A stretch of DNA of 64,000 nucleotides from assembly GCA_009668205.1 (NCBI GenBank), contig WJYM01000002.1:62001-126000 (forward strand), written 5' to 3'. This DNA comes from Enterobacteriaceae bacterium RIT691. GTDB lineage: Bacteria > Pseudomonadota > Gammaproteobacteria > Enterobacterales > Enterobacteriaceae. Under the pieces are notes generated by a model. It had not been told where the DNA came from. It saw only the letters and a list, made by a program, of their open reading frames with translations, and did no database searches. This document shows positions 45,892 to 57,681 of the stretch, in pieces (within the stretch, counting starts at the first letter, position 1; each line of letters opens with the position of its first letter). Made by a program: the position numbers and the translations under genes.

Positions 45892-47346
45892 TTATTTTTC
45901 AATTGGATAGATGGTTCCGGTATTCATGATGCCATTGGGATCAAACTGCTTTTTCAGCCCTTCCAATAGCGCCCAGGCCGTACCGTGCTCGGCTTTCGCC
46001 CAATGCACGCGATGCTTTCCGATACCGTGGTGATGCACCATTGACCCGCCCAGGGCGATGGTCTCTTCGCAGATGATCTTGTTCAGCGGGTTATGGTACT
46101 TGTCGATCTCTTCTTCCGGCTTGCAGCCCACCACGTTGTAGTCGTACACGAAGTACATGTTGGTGCCGTTGATGTAGCTGTGCGAGGAGTGCCCGCCGAG
46201 CATGGTGATGTCATCCGCATGGGGGAATTCGGTACGGATACGGTGGATCACACGCGTATAGATCTCGTGGATGCTGCTCCAGTCCCCGGACACTTCAGTG
46301 GTAAAGCCCATATTGCCGGTTTTCAGGATCTGCACACGCTCCGCAGCCACTTTTTCCGGTCCCCAGTTCAGATGGTTGAACCAACGCTCAATCAGCTTGC
46401 TGTCAACCCGTGTGCATTGTGGATAGCGTGCAACCACGTCGGCAATCCCTTCACCTGTCGCCTGAGCCATCCGCGGGTTGCCTTCAGCCATGAAAATCAG
46501 CACACATTTCCCATCGGCGAAATGGGTGAAGTGCTGCGTGCCATCTTCCGCGTCGTACAGGCGGGCAATCGACGGACGATAGCCTTCCACCATCACTTCG
46601 CGCAGGATCTCAAACCCGACCTTCATGTCATCGAGGATATACCCGTAGAAAAGGTTATTTTCCGGAGTGAATTTGAAGATTTTGACCGTGACTTCGGTGA
46701 TGTAGCACAGCGCGCCTTCGTTGCCGATGATGATGTGGCGAATGTCCGGCCCGGCGGCACGGCGCGGCACGTTCTTGATGCGGGTAATCGTCCCGTCTGG
46801 CAGCACCGCTTCCAGCCCGACGACCATATCTTCAATGGCACCGTACAGCGTGGAGAACTGCCCGATGCTACGGGTGGCGACCAGGCCGCCCATCTGCGCC
46901 AGCGGCTTGGACTGCGGCGAGTGGCCGGTGGTGTAGCCTTTGGCGCGCAGGGCGTTTTCCAGTACTTCGAGCGGCACACCGCACTGCGCGGTGGCCTGCA
47001 TGTTTTCGATATCAATATCGATTATTTTGTTCATCCCGGAGCCGTCGAGCACCAGCGAGTTTTTCACTACCGTTTCCAGCCCGCCTTCGGTCGCGGAAGC
47101 CCCGGTGCGCGGCACGCCGTTGATTTTATGCTGATTCATAAACGCCAGCACCTGGGATACCTGCTGAGTGGAGCCCAGTTTGACCACCGCTGCCGGCAGC
47201 GGCAGCGTGAACACGCCGTGAATATCGGCAAATTTTCTGAAACGGTCGACGCTATTTTTCTTCAGAACGGTCTCATCGGTGACAACACGCTCCGGGCCAA
47301 CAATCTCTTTCACCTGTTCAACAATTGCTTCGCGGGATAAAGACAT
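45892..47346 (-). CDS. ygcU: FAD-linked oxidase YgcU
   Basis: 484 residues from ATG 47346, the E. coli length. A vanillyl-alcohol-oxidase/PCMH-type flavoprotein like D-lactate dehydrogenase and alkyl-DHAP synthase: FAD-binding VPRTGASATEGGLETVV and GYTTGHSPQSKPLAQMGGLV, and the C-terminal HHHGIGKHR. It should oxidise an alcohol or hydroxy acid; the substrate is unknown. The ETF genes nearby suggest that YgcQR takes its electrons. Confidence 0.93.
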   Translation of the reverse strand: MSLSREAIVEQVKEIVGPERVVTDETVLKKNSVDRFRKFADIHGVFTLPLPAAVVKLGSTQQVSQVLAFMNQHKINGVPRTGASATEGGLETVVKNSLVLDGSGMNKIIDIDIENMQATAQCGVPLEVLENALRAKGYTTGHSPQSKPLAQMGGLVATRSIGQFSTLYGAIEDMVVGLEAVLPDGTITRIKNVPRRAAGPDIRHIIIGNEGALCYITEVTVKIFKFTPENNLFYGYILDDMKVGFEILREVMVEGYRPSIARLYDAEDGTQHFTHFADGKCVLIFMAEGNPRMAQATGEGIADVVARYPQCTRVDSKLIERWFNHLNWGPEKVAAERVQILKTGNMGFTTEVSGDWSSIHEIYTRVIHRIRTEFPHADDITMLGGHSSHSYINGTNMYFVYDYNVVGCKPEEEIDKYHNPLNKIICEETIALGGSMVHHHGIGKHRVHWAKAEHGTAWALLEGLKKQFDPNGIMNTGTIYPIEK

Positions 47347-47430
47347 AGTATTTCCTTTCTGATTTGAGAATAAAAAACAGCAGAAACCACCCATTCAAAT
47401 GGCGAAAAGCTGATATGACTGACTCAGTAA

Positions 47431-48216
47431 TTAGCGGACTAAATATCCACCATCAACGACTAATAAATGACCATTCACATAATCAGAAGCGCGACTGGAA
47501 AGATAAACCATCGCTCCCATTAAATCCTGAGTATCACCCCAACGATTGGCTGGAATATGATCCAGCACACGCTGATTGGTTTCCGGATTACTGCGAGTAG
47601 CGGTGGTAATTTCCGTTGCATAATAGCCAGGCGCAATCCCGTTGACCTGAATATTGTATTGACCTAATTCATCGCAATAGGCTTTGGTGAAACCGGCCAG
47701 CGCATGTTTGGTTGCGGAATAAGCCGGTGACCACTGCCCGCCTAAATACGAAAATAACGAACAGATATTGATGATTTTTCCGCTGTGTTGCGGGATCATA
47801 ATTTTCGCCGCCTCGTGGCTGAGCTCGAATGCCGCCGTCAGGTTGACGTCGATCATCGGGTCCCAGTCCTTGCGGCCAAAGTCCAGCACCTTGTTGAGCT
47901 TACAAATTCCGGCGTTGTTGACGAGAATATCCACCGTGCCAAAACGCTCGCAGCAGGCGGCGATAATCTTGCGCGGCGCGCCTTCGGCGGTGATATCCAC
48001 CTGCATAAAATCGACTTCAACGCCCTGCTGCTCAATCAACTCGCGGGTTTCGCCGTTGTCCTTGATGAAGCTTGGGATGAACACGTTGGCCCCGGCTTTC
48101 GCCAGCGCCATCGCAAAAGCCTGGCCCAGACCGCTGTTCCCGCCGGTCACGATGGCCGTTTTTCCCTTCAGCGAGAAGAAATCCATTGAAAATGCATTAA
48201 GCGACTCGATAGACAT
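47431..48216 (-). CDS. ygcW: Short-chain dehydrogenase/reductase YgcW
   Basis: 261 residues from ATG 48216, the E. coli length. Rossmann motif VTGGNSGLGQAFA, NNAG in LVNNAGICKL, and catalytic Tyr-x-x-x-Lys in AYSATKHALAGF. It oxidises or reduces a sugar- or polyol-like substrate with NAD(P). Its leader contains a strong terminator 26 bases before the start. First gene of the minus-strand ygcW-ygcU(-ygcS-R-Q) arm. Confidence 0.93.
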   Translation of the reverse strand: MSIESLNAFSMDFFSLKGKTAIVTGGNSGLGQAFAMALAKAGANVFIPSFIKDNGETRELIEQQGVEVDFMQVDITAEGAPRKIIAACCERFGTVDILVNNAGICKLNKVLDFGRKDWDPMIDVNLTAAFELSHEAAKIMIPQHSGKIINICSLFSYLGGQWSPAYSATKHALAGFTKAYCDELGQYNIQVNGIAPGYYATEITTATRSNPETNQRVLDHIPANRWGDTQDLMGAMVYLSSRASDYVNGHLLVVDGGYLVR

Positions 48217-48241
48217 AATTTGGCTCCACATTCCTTTAGGC

Positions 48242-48289
48242 AAAAAAAAAGAAAGGCAACTTCCCCCGCTAGAGGGAAGTCACCTTTCT
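48242..48289 (-). terminator. Leader terminator of ygcW, candidate antitermination site
   Basis: On the minus strand AGAAAGGTGACTTCCC (48289-48274) and GGGAAGTTGCCTTTCT (48265-48250) form a full 16-pair stem in RNA (two G-U pairs, 8-base loop) followed by a run of T. It lies between the probable promoter and the ygcW start, so it would stop transcription before the gene unless overcome. Confidence 0.88.
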
Positions 48290-48339
48290 CATGTTCTCTG
48301 GTAACTGGGGATAATTTTTAACATAGCCCCCCGAATTCG

Positions 48340-48359
48340 AATGTGATGAAGTTCACAGA
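48340..48359. promoter_or_regulatory. CRP site in the ygcW-yqcE gap
   Basis: TGTGA-TGAAGT-TCACA (48342-48357) matches the CRP consensus at all ten symmetric bases. It lies between the two leader terminators and could activate both divergent promoters. Confidence 0.8.
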
Positions 48360-48465
48360 GCTGGCTATCGCTCATGTAAATTAATCAATCGTAAGAAGCG
48401 TGATTATTCTCACACTCAAAAAGAATCAGCCATGCTATTTATTACCTCCATTACTCGAGACCCCT

Positions 48466-48513
48466 GAGAAAAGTAATCCTCCTGCAAAGGCGGCTTACTT
48501 TTCTCTTTTTTTT
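48466..48513 (+). terminator. Leader terminator of yqcE, candidate antitermination site
   Basis: GAGAAAAGTAATCCTCC (48466-48482) pairs with GGCGGCTTACTTTTCTC (48489-48505) at 15 of 17 positions, with a TGCAAA loop and eight T. It ends 36 bases before the yqcE ATG. Its stem (GAGAAAAGTAA) resembles the ygcW leader stem (GAGAAAGGTGA). Confidence 0.9.
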
Positions 48514-48549
48514 GTCTGTAATTCACGCTAATCAACACGAGAGAACGAT

Positions 48550-49851
48550 ATGCAACAACCTTCATATCGCCGTTGGATAACCCTCGCCATTATTAGTTTT
48601 AGCGGTGGCGTCAGTTTTGACCTTGCTTATTTACGTTATATTTACCAAATTCCTATGGCAAAATTCATGGGATTCAGTAATACCGAAATTGGGTTAATCA
48701 TGAGCACTTTCGGAATAACCGCAATTATTCTTTACGCTCCCAGCGGGGTTATTGCCGATAAATTCTCACATCGCAAAATGATCACCTCGGCGATGATGAT
48801 CACCGGCCTGCTGGGGCTGGTGATGGCGACCTATCCTCCGCTGTGGGTGATGCTCCTTATTCAGGTGGCTTTTGCTGTCACCACTATTCTGATGCTGTGG
48901 TCGGTGTCCATCAAAGCCGCTTCCATGCTTGGCGATCACCGTGAACAAGGCAAGATTATGGGCTGGATGGAGGGGTTGCGCGGCGTGGGCGTGATGTCGC
49001 TGGCGGTGTTCACCATGTGGGCGTTTTCCCGCTTCCACCCGGAGGATCCCAACAGTCTGAAAACCGTTATTCTGATCTACAGTGCAACCTACATTCTGCT
49101 GGGGATCCTCTGCTGGTTCTTCGTCAGCGACGGCAAAAGCCCGACGGCTGCGGATGCAGACATCGAGAAAAAAGCGTTCCAACTCAGTGATATTCTCGCG
49201 GTGCTACGCATCAGCACGACCTGGTATTGCAGTATGGTGATTTTTGGCGTCTTCACCATTTACGCCATCCTTAGCTACTCCACCAACTACCTGACCGAAA
49301 TGTACGGCATGTCGCTGGTCGCCGCGAGCTACATGGGGATAGTGATCAACAAGATCTTCCGCGCATTTTGCGGCCCGCTGGGCGGCATTATCACCACCTA
49401 CAGCAGAATTAAATCCCCAACCCGCGTCGTGCAGCTGCTCTCCATTGTCGGCGTCATCGCCCTTCTCGCGCTGCTGGCGACCAACGCGAATCCGCAATCC
49501 GTCAGCATGGGGATCGGTTTGATTCTCCTGTTGGGCTTCACCTGCTACGCCTCACGTGGCCTTTACTGGGCCTGCCCGGGTGAAGCACGAACCCCGTCTT
49601 ACATCATGGGCACGACGGTCGGAATTTGTTCTGTCATCGGCTTCCTGCCGGACGTCTTCGTTTACCCGATTATCGGCCACTGGCAGGACACCCTCCCGCC
49701 GACCGAAGCCTATCGCAATATGTGGCTGATGGGCCTTACGGCACTGTGCATGGTGATAGTGTTCACCTTCCTGCTGTCGCGCAAGATTAGCGCTGCACAG
49801 GCCACGCCGGACAAGATGCACTCACTGGCCACAGAGACTGCTGGCGAGTGA
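48550..49851 (+). CDS. yqcE: MFS transporter YqcE
   Basis: 433 residues with about twelve membrane segments (for example ALLALLATNANPQSVSMGIG and LMGLTALCMVIVFTFLLS) and an MFS-type loop ADKFSHRKMI. A sugar- or glycerol-phosphate-like importer by family; substrate unknown. It is the first gene of the yqcE-ygcE unit behind the leader terminator and CRP box. Confidence 0.93.
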   Translation: MQQPSYRRWITLAIISFSGGVSFDLAYLRYIYQIPMAKFMGFSNTEIGLIMSTFGITAIILYAPSGVIADKFSHRKMITSAMMITGLLGLVMATYPPLWVMLLIQVAFAVTTILMLWSVSIKAASMLGDHREQGKIMGWMEGLRGVGVMSLAVFTMWAFSRFHPEDPNSLKTVILIYSATYILLGILCWFFVSDGKSPTAADADIEKKAFQLSDILAVLRISTTWYCSMVIFGVFTIYAILSYSTNYLTEMYGMSLVAASYMGIVINKIFRAFCGPLGGIITTYSRIKSPTRVVQLLSIVGVIALLALLATNANPQSVSMGIGLILLLGFTCYASRGLYWACPGEARTPSYIMGTTVGICSVIGFLPDVFVYPIIGHWQDTLPPTEAYRNMWLMGLTALCMVIVFTFLLSRKISAAQATPDKMHSLATETAGE

Positions 49852-49877
49852 GAAAAGAAAATCAAAGGAGAGTGATC

Positions 49878-51356
49878 ATGGCAAAGAAATACATCATTGG
49901 TATTGATGGCGGCAGTCAGAGTACGAAAGTGGTGATGTACGATCTCGAAGGAAATGTGGTTTGCGAAGGGAAAGGCTTGCTGCAGCCGATGTATACACCC
50001 GATGCGGATACCGTTGAGCACCCCGACGACGATCTCTGGTCTTCCCTGTGTTATGCAGGCAAAGATTTAATGAATCAGTTTGGCGGCAACGTGGCGGATA
50101 TTGTGGGCATCGGGCTGGGTTCGATTCGCTGCTGTCGTGCGCTACTGAAAGCCGATGGGACTCCGGCAGCACAGCTCATCAGCTGGCAGGACACTCGCGT
50201 GACGCGTCCTTATGAGCACACCCAAGAAGACGTCGCTTACGTCACGTCATTTTCAGGTTATCTCTCCCATCGCCTGACGGGCGAATTTAAAGATAACATC
50301 GCCAACTATTTTGGTCAGTGGCCTGTCGATTTTCAAACCTGGGGCTGGAGCGACGACCCGGACGTCATGAAGAAATTCAATATCCCCCGCCAGATGCTCT
50401 TTGATGTGCAAATGCCGGGAACCGTTCTGGGCCACATCACCCCGGAAGCCTCGACGCTCACCGGATTCCCGCAAGGGCTGCCGGTGGTGTGCAGCACCAG
50501 CGATAAAGCGGTGGAAGCGCTCGGCGCCGGTTTACTGGATGATGAAACGGCGGTTATCTCTCTGGGTACCTACATTGCGCTGATGATGAATGGTCATTCG
50601 TTGCCAAAAGATCCGCAGGCGTATTGGCCCATTATGTCCTCCATTCCTGAAACGCTGCTCTATGAAGGCTATGGCATTCGTAAAGGCATGTGGACCGTGA
50701 GCTGGCTGCGTGACATGTTGGGCGACTCCTTACTTCAGGATGCGCGTAAACAGGGGCTATCGCCGGAAGATTTGCTGAATCAAAAAGCCGCCAACGTCCC
50801 GCCAGGATGCGATGGGCTGATGACCGTGCTGGACTGGCTGACTAACCCATGGGAACCCTACAAACGCGGGCTGATGATTGGCTTCACTGCCACGATGGAC
50901 TATGCATGGATTTATCGCTCAATTCTGGAAAGTATCGCCCTGACGTTGAAAAATAACTACGACAGCATGGCCACCGAAATGCAGCATCAGGCACAGCAGG
51001 TGATCATCACCGGCGGCGGTTCAAACAGCGACCTGTTTATGCAGATCTTTGCCGATGTCTTCAACATGCCGGCACGCCGTAACGTCATTAACGGCTGTGC
51101 AAGCCTGGGTGCAGCGATTAACACGGCGGTTGGTCTTGGTCTCTATCCGTCTTATCAGAAAGCGGTTGAAGGCATGGTGCGGGTAAAAGATGTGTTTACG
51201 CCGGTGGCCGCGCACGCGACGCGCTATGAGGCGATGAACAAAGGCATATTTAAAGATCTGACGAAGCACACCGACCCGATCCTGAAAAAATCATACGAGG
51301 TGTTTCATGGGGATTTGAGTGACGTGGAGGCGATTCAGAGCTGGTCGAACGCCTGA
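49878..51356 (+). CDS. ygcE: FGGY-family carbohydrate kinase YgcE
   Basis: 492 residues from ATG 49878 (AGGAG upstream), the E. coli length. It opens with the ATPase phosphate motif YIIGIDGGSQSTKVVMYDLEG and has FGGY-family SWQDTR and VIITGGGSNSDLFMQIFADV. It phosphorylates a sugar or polyol with ATP. The co-transcribed transporter suggests uptake followed by phosphorylation. Confidence 0.94.
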   Translation: MAKKYIIGIDGGSQSTKVVMYDLEGNVVCEGKGLLQPMYTPDADTVEHPDDDLWSSLCYAGKDLMNQFGGNVADIVGIGLGSIRCCRALLKADGTPAAQLISWQDTRVTRPYEHTQEDVAYVTSFSGYLSHRLTGEFKDNIANYFGQWPVDFQTWGWSDDPDVMKKFNIPRQMLFDVQMPGTVLGHITPEASTLTGFPQGLPVVCSTSDKAVEALGAGLLDDETAVISLGTYIALMMNGHSLPKDPQAYWPIMSSIPETLLYEGYGIRKGMWTVSWLRDMLGDSLLQDARKQGLSPEDLLNQKAANVPPGCDGLMTVLDWLTNPWEPYKRGLMIGFTATMDYAWIYRSILESIALTLKNNYDSMATEMQHQAQQVIITGGGSNSDLFMQIFADVFNMPARRNVINGCASLGAAINTAVGLGLYPSYQKAVEGMVRVKDVFTPVAAHATRYEAMNKGIFKDLTKHTDPILKKSYEVFHGDLSDVEAIQSWSNA

Positions 51357-51359
51357 TTG

Positions 51360-51475
51360 TTTACCGGGTGGCAGAGTGCCCGGTGGCGGCTACGCCTTAC
51401 CGGGCCTACAAAAATCATGACATGTAGGCCGGGTAAGCGCCTGCGTCACCCGGCATTATTCCACCGGGCTTTTCA
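51360..51475. repeat. REP pair (BIME) between ygcE and queE
   Basis: TACCGGGTGGC...GCCCGGTGGCGGCTACGCC and TACCGGGCCTACAAAA, then TGTAGGCCGGGTAAGCG...CACCCGGCATTA: facing REP units between two convergent genes. Confidence 0.8.
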
Positions 51476-51477
51476 CA

Positions 51478-52149
51478 TCAGGCAATATTCAAATACTTGT
51501 GCGTCTGCATCGACAGGCGCCAGTTGCGCGCAATGCAGGTTTCAATACACAGACGGGTGGCATCGTCTTTCTGGCTGATAGGCTGCAACGCGATAACGCG
51601 CTGTTTGTCGTCGCTCAACGTCTCCAGCAGTTCATCCAGCGCTTCGATATCACGTACCCGGCCAACCGGGTGCTTGATTTCATCTGCACGGTGCAGCGCC
51701 TGCGACAGCACTTCATAGCCACCGCGCATATTCACTTTCGGCGAAACGGTGACCCAGGTGGCGTGCGAGCAGCGCACTTCGTGAGTGCCGCTGGTTTCAA
51801 TCTGGCAGCTGTAGCCGTTGTGCTCCAGCAGCGAGGTCAGCGGGGTTAAATCGTGGATACAGGGTTCGCCGCCGGTGATAACCACGTGACGCGCGGTCCA
51901 GCCCTGACGGGTGATGGCGGTCAGCAGGTCTTCCGGCGTGCCCGCGCCCCATTTATCGCTCTCTTTGGTCTTCGCCAGAATGCTGAACAGTGACACTTCC
52001 CGATCTTCCAGCATCTCCCAGGTGTGTTTGGTATCGCACCACGCACAGCCTACCGGGCAGCCCTGCAGTCGAATAAAAATGGCAGGAACGCCGGTGAAGT
52101 AACCCTCGCCTTGCAGGGTCTGGAACATTTCGTTAATCGGGTACTGCAT
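51478..52149 (-). CDS. queE: 7-carboxy-7-deazaguanine synthase QueE
   Basis: 223 residues from ATG 52149 (MQYPINEMFQ). A radical SAM enzyme of queuosine synthesis that makes 7-carboxy-7-deazaguanine from QueD's product. The cluster binds CPVGCAWC (Cys31, 35, 38); the spacing CxxxCxxC is the radical SAM type. GEGYFTG at the front and ITGGEPC further on fit the family. Confidence 0.96.
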   Translation of the reverse strand: MQYPINEMFQTLQGEGYFTGVPAIFIRLQGCPVGCAWCDTKHTWEMLEDREVSLFSILAKTKESDKWGAGTPEDLLTAITRQGWTARHVVITGGEPCIHDLTPLTSLLEHNGYSCQIETSGTHEVRCSHATWVTVSPKVNMRGGYEVLSQALHRADEIKHPVGRVRDIEALDELLETLSDDKQRVIALQPISQKDDATRLCIETCIARNWRLSMQTHKYLNIA

Positions 52150-52336
52150 AGTCATCTCTGTGAAGGGAGTAAACCGTAAGTATCGCAGATTTAGGCCAGC
52201 AGGGCGAGGCGTGCAGCTGCGTGATGCACATCTGCAACAACAGCTAAACGACGCACATTCTCCCGCTGCGTCGCAAACGCTATTGAGTCCGCATTGATAA
52301 ACGGCTCACTACAATCGCCTCATCCAACAGAGCGAG

Positions 52337-53455
52337 ATGACAATCTTGAATACGTTATTGATGACAGGCGTGACCGGTTTTCTCGGCGGAGCAGTTTTCG
52401 AAAAACTCCTTAACCAGGAAGCTCATTATTCTTTTCTCTTGTTAGTCAGGGCTGACGATAAACAAGCGGCAGTTGAGCGTGTGAAGGATAACATGCGCAA
52501 ATTCAACGTCAGTGAAGCCCGACTGGCACAGCTGAATGAACGTCACATTCTGCTCGGCGATCTCGGAAACCCGGAGGAATTCCTGTCAGATTCGCGGCTC
52601 GACGGCGTGACTCACGTCCTGAACTGTGCGGCCGTGGCCTCTTTTGGCAACAATCCGCTGATCTGGAAAGTTAACGTCGAAGGCACGCTGGCTTTTGCGC
52701 GCCGTATGGCGCAGGTCAGCGGGCTGCAACGCTTCCTGCACGTCGGGACCGCGATGTCCTGTGCGCCGGAGCCGGATTCCCTGGTGTCAGAAAGCGCAGA
52801 ATTCCATGAACGTGCCGAGCATCTTGTGGAATATACGCACTCGAAATCCACCATCGAACGCCTGATGCGCGAGGAGTGCCCTTCCCTGCCGCTGGTTATC
52901 GCCCGGCCGTCGATTGTGGTCGGCCATACGCACCACGGTTGTCTGCCTTCGAGCAGTATTTTCTGGGTCTTCAGCATGGCGCTGATGCTGCAAAAATTCA
53001 TGTGCTCGCTGGAGGACCGTATTGACGTGATCCCGGTGGATTACTGCGCCGATGCGCTGCTGATGCTGCTGGCCGGGAACGTTGCGCAGGGTGAAGTGGT
53101 GCATATCTCGGCGGGTGAAGAGAACAGCGTGCGCTTTGCCGAGATTGATTTCGCGATGGCCCAGGCGCTGGAAAAAGCGCCGATAAGCGACCAATACGCG
53201 CAGGTGAGTTACGAAACGCTGGTCCAGATGCGCCGTGAGCTGAAAAGCATTTTCGGCCCCTGCAACGAGCGCCTGATGCTCAAAGCGATGCGTTTGTACG
53301 GCGCGTTTGCGATGCTCAACGTGCGGTTTAACAATGACAAACTGCTGAGCCTCGGGATGCCAAAACCGCCGCGCTTTACGGATTATATAGACCGCTGCGT
53401 GCAAACCACCCGGGGGCTTTCTATCCCTCAGCAGATGGCCGTTGATTTTAAATAG
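52337..53455 (+). CDS. NAD-binding thioester-reductase-like protein
   Basis: A 372-residue extended SDR of the NAD_binding_4/thioester-reductase type. It has the motif MTGVTGFLGGAVFEKLL, the first strand of a Rossmann fold, NVEGTLAFARRMAQ and the catalytic Tyr-x-x-x-Lys in VEYTHSKSTIERLM. Such enzymes reduce fatty acyl- or peptidyl-thioesters to aldehydes or alcohols. It has no ACP or adenylation domain. E. coli K-12 does not have this gene between queE and eno. Substrate unknown. Confidence 0.75.
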   Translation: MTILNTLLMTGVTGFLGGAVFEKLLNQEAHYSFLLLVRADDKQAAVERVKDNMRKFNVSEARLAQLNERHILLGDLGNPEEFLSDSRLDGVTHVLNCAAVASFGNNPLIWKVNVEGTLAFARRMAQVSGLQRFLHVGTAMSCAPEPDSLVSESAEFHERAEHLVEYTHSKSTIERLMREECPSLPLVIARPSIVVGHTHHGCLPSSSIFWVFSMALMLQKFMCSLEDRIDVIPVDYCADALLMLLAGNVAQGEVVHISAGEENSVRFAEIDFAMAQALEKAPISDQYAQVSYETLVQMRRELKSIFGPCNERLMLKAMRLYGAFAMLNVRFNNDKLLSLGMPKPPRFTDYIDRCVQTTRGLSIPQQMAVDFK

Positions 53456-53471
53456 CCCATATCGCAGACAT

Positions 53472-53498
53472 AAAAAAACCCGCCGAGGCGGGTTTTTT
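53472..53498. terminator. Bidirectional terminator, thioester-reductase-like gene / eno
   Basis: AACCCGCC-GA-GGCGGGTT with A-runs on the left and T-runs on the right, between the convergent genes. It can end both. Confidence 0.92.
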
Positions 53499-53522
53499 AG
53501 TCTCTAAAGCGACAGTAATGAA

Positions 53523-56550
<3,028 letters not shown>

Positions 56551-56759
56551 TTAGGGTGAAACGATGGAATAACCAAGACGGGAAAGTAGTATACCCGAAC
56601 ACGGCGAACGTCACAAACATTCATTCTCGGTCTCCATTTCCAGGATCCAGCAAAGATAAGGAGTGAGAAAATAGCCCGTTTTGAGCAAATGTTTTTGACG
56701 CAAATCAAGCGCTTGTCATTTTAAAAATCACACAAATAGCGCTTGATCGCAAAAAAGTG

Positions 56760-57551
56760 TTAGAGATCAGTTTCCTGTCGTTTTACCTCTTGCCACACTT
56801 GCTCCATGATTTCGAGGTCAATCCCGGTCATTTCCAGGCCTCGCTCGCCAACAATTCGTTCAACTTCGCGGAAGCGGCGTTCAAATTTGAGGTTGGCTTT
56901 CTGCAGCGCGGTTTCTGCTTTCACCCCTAAATGGCGGGATAAATTCACCGTCGCAAACAACAGATCGCCCATCTCTTCTTCAAGCTTTGCTTCATCGACG
57001 ACGGCCTGTTTTGCTTCGTGCATCACTTCGTCGATTTCTTCGTACACTTTGTCGAGCACCGGGCCAAGCGAAGTCCAGTCAAAACCGACGGCAGAGACAC
57101 GCTTCTGGATTTTATGGGAACGCATTAACGCCGGAAAACTGTGCGGGATATCATCTAACGCTGAATGTTGGGCCTTATCCGCACGTTCGGCGCTCTTTAT
57201 GGCTTCCCAGCGTTCAAGCACTTCCGTGCTGTTGCCTGCGGTCGCATCGCCAAAAATATGGGGGTGACGGCGTTCAAGCTTGTCGCTAATGGCGGCGCAA
57301 ATATCGTTAAAATCAAAGCGCCCCTCTTCCTGCGCCATTTGTGCGTAAAACACCACCTGGAACAACAGATCGCCCAGTTCTCCGCGCAGATCGTCAAAAT
57401 CTTCGCGCGCAATCGCATCCAGAACCTCGTAGGTTTCTTCCAGCGTGTAAGGTGCGATGGTGGAAAACGTCTGCTCTTTGTCCCACGGACAGCCGTTTTC
57501 CGGGTCGCGCAGGCGTTTCATGATGCCGAGCAGGCGGTCGATTTGGGTCAT
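56760..57551 (-). CDS. mazG: Nucleoside triphosphate pyrophosphohydrolase MazG
   Basis: 263 residues with two MazG repeats. The first holds CPWDKEQTFSTIAPYTLEET and the Glu-rich metal motif ELGDLLFQVVFYAQM; the second holds EEEMGDLLFATVNLSRHLG. It removes pyrophosphate from (d)NTPs and lowers ppGpp under stress in E. coli. It lies after relA; mazEF is absent here, although in E. coli it lies between them. Confidence 0.97.
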   Translation of the reverse strand: MTQIDRLLGIMKRLRDPENGCPWDKEQTFSTIAPYTLEETYEVLDAIAREDFDDLRGELGDLLFQVVFYAQMAQEEGRFDFNDICAAISDKLERRHPHIFGDATAGNSTEVLERWEAIKSAERADKAQHSALDDIPHSFPALMRSHKIQKRVSAVGFDWTSLGPVLDKVYEEIDEVMHEAKQAVVDEAKLEEEMGDLLFATVNLSRHLGVKAETALQKANLKFERRFREVERIVGERGLEMTGIDLEIMEQVWQEVKRQETDL

Positions 57552-57577
57552 GGGAGGTCCTTGCTAATGTTTGTATG

Positions 57578-57670
57578 CCCTCTCCCTAGCCCTCTCCCAC
57601 AAGGAGAGGGAACCGATCGGCACCGTCTTTTCTCCCTCTCCCTTGAGGGAGAGGGCCGGGGAGAGGGGGA
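57578..57670. repeat. GC-rich palindromic repeat between mazG and relA
   Basis: Two CCCTCTCCC...GGGAGAGGG palindromes in tandem (for example CCCTCTCCCTAGCCCTCTCC with AAGGAGAGGGAACCG). The GGAGAGGGCCGGGG core also occurs at 16765-16804. A dispersed repeat. Confidence 0.7.
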
Positions 57671-57681
57671 AAGGGAAAAAA

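Noticed and set aside
46093-47340. 415-codon open frame antisense to ygcU
   Set aside because: It is the mirror of a well-recognised gene in GC-rich DNA, has no ribosome-binding site and a His/Arg-rich composition typical of antisense frames. The same applies to 14164-15123 (in mutS), 26112-27341 (cysD/cysG), 28342-29352 (iap), 36952-37950 (cysI), 53709-54704 (eno) and 58810-59931 (relA).
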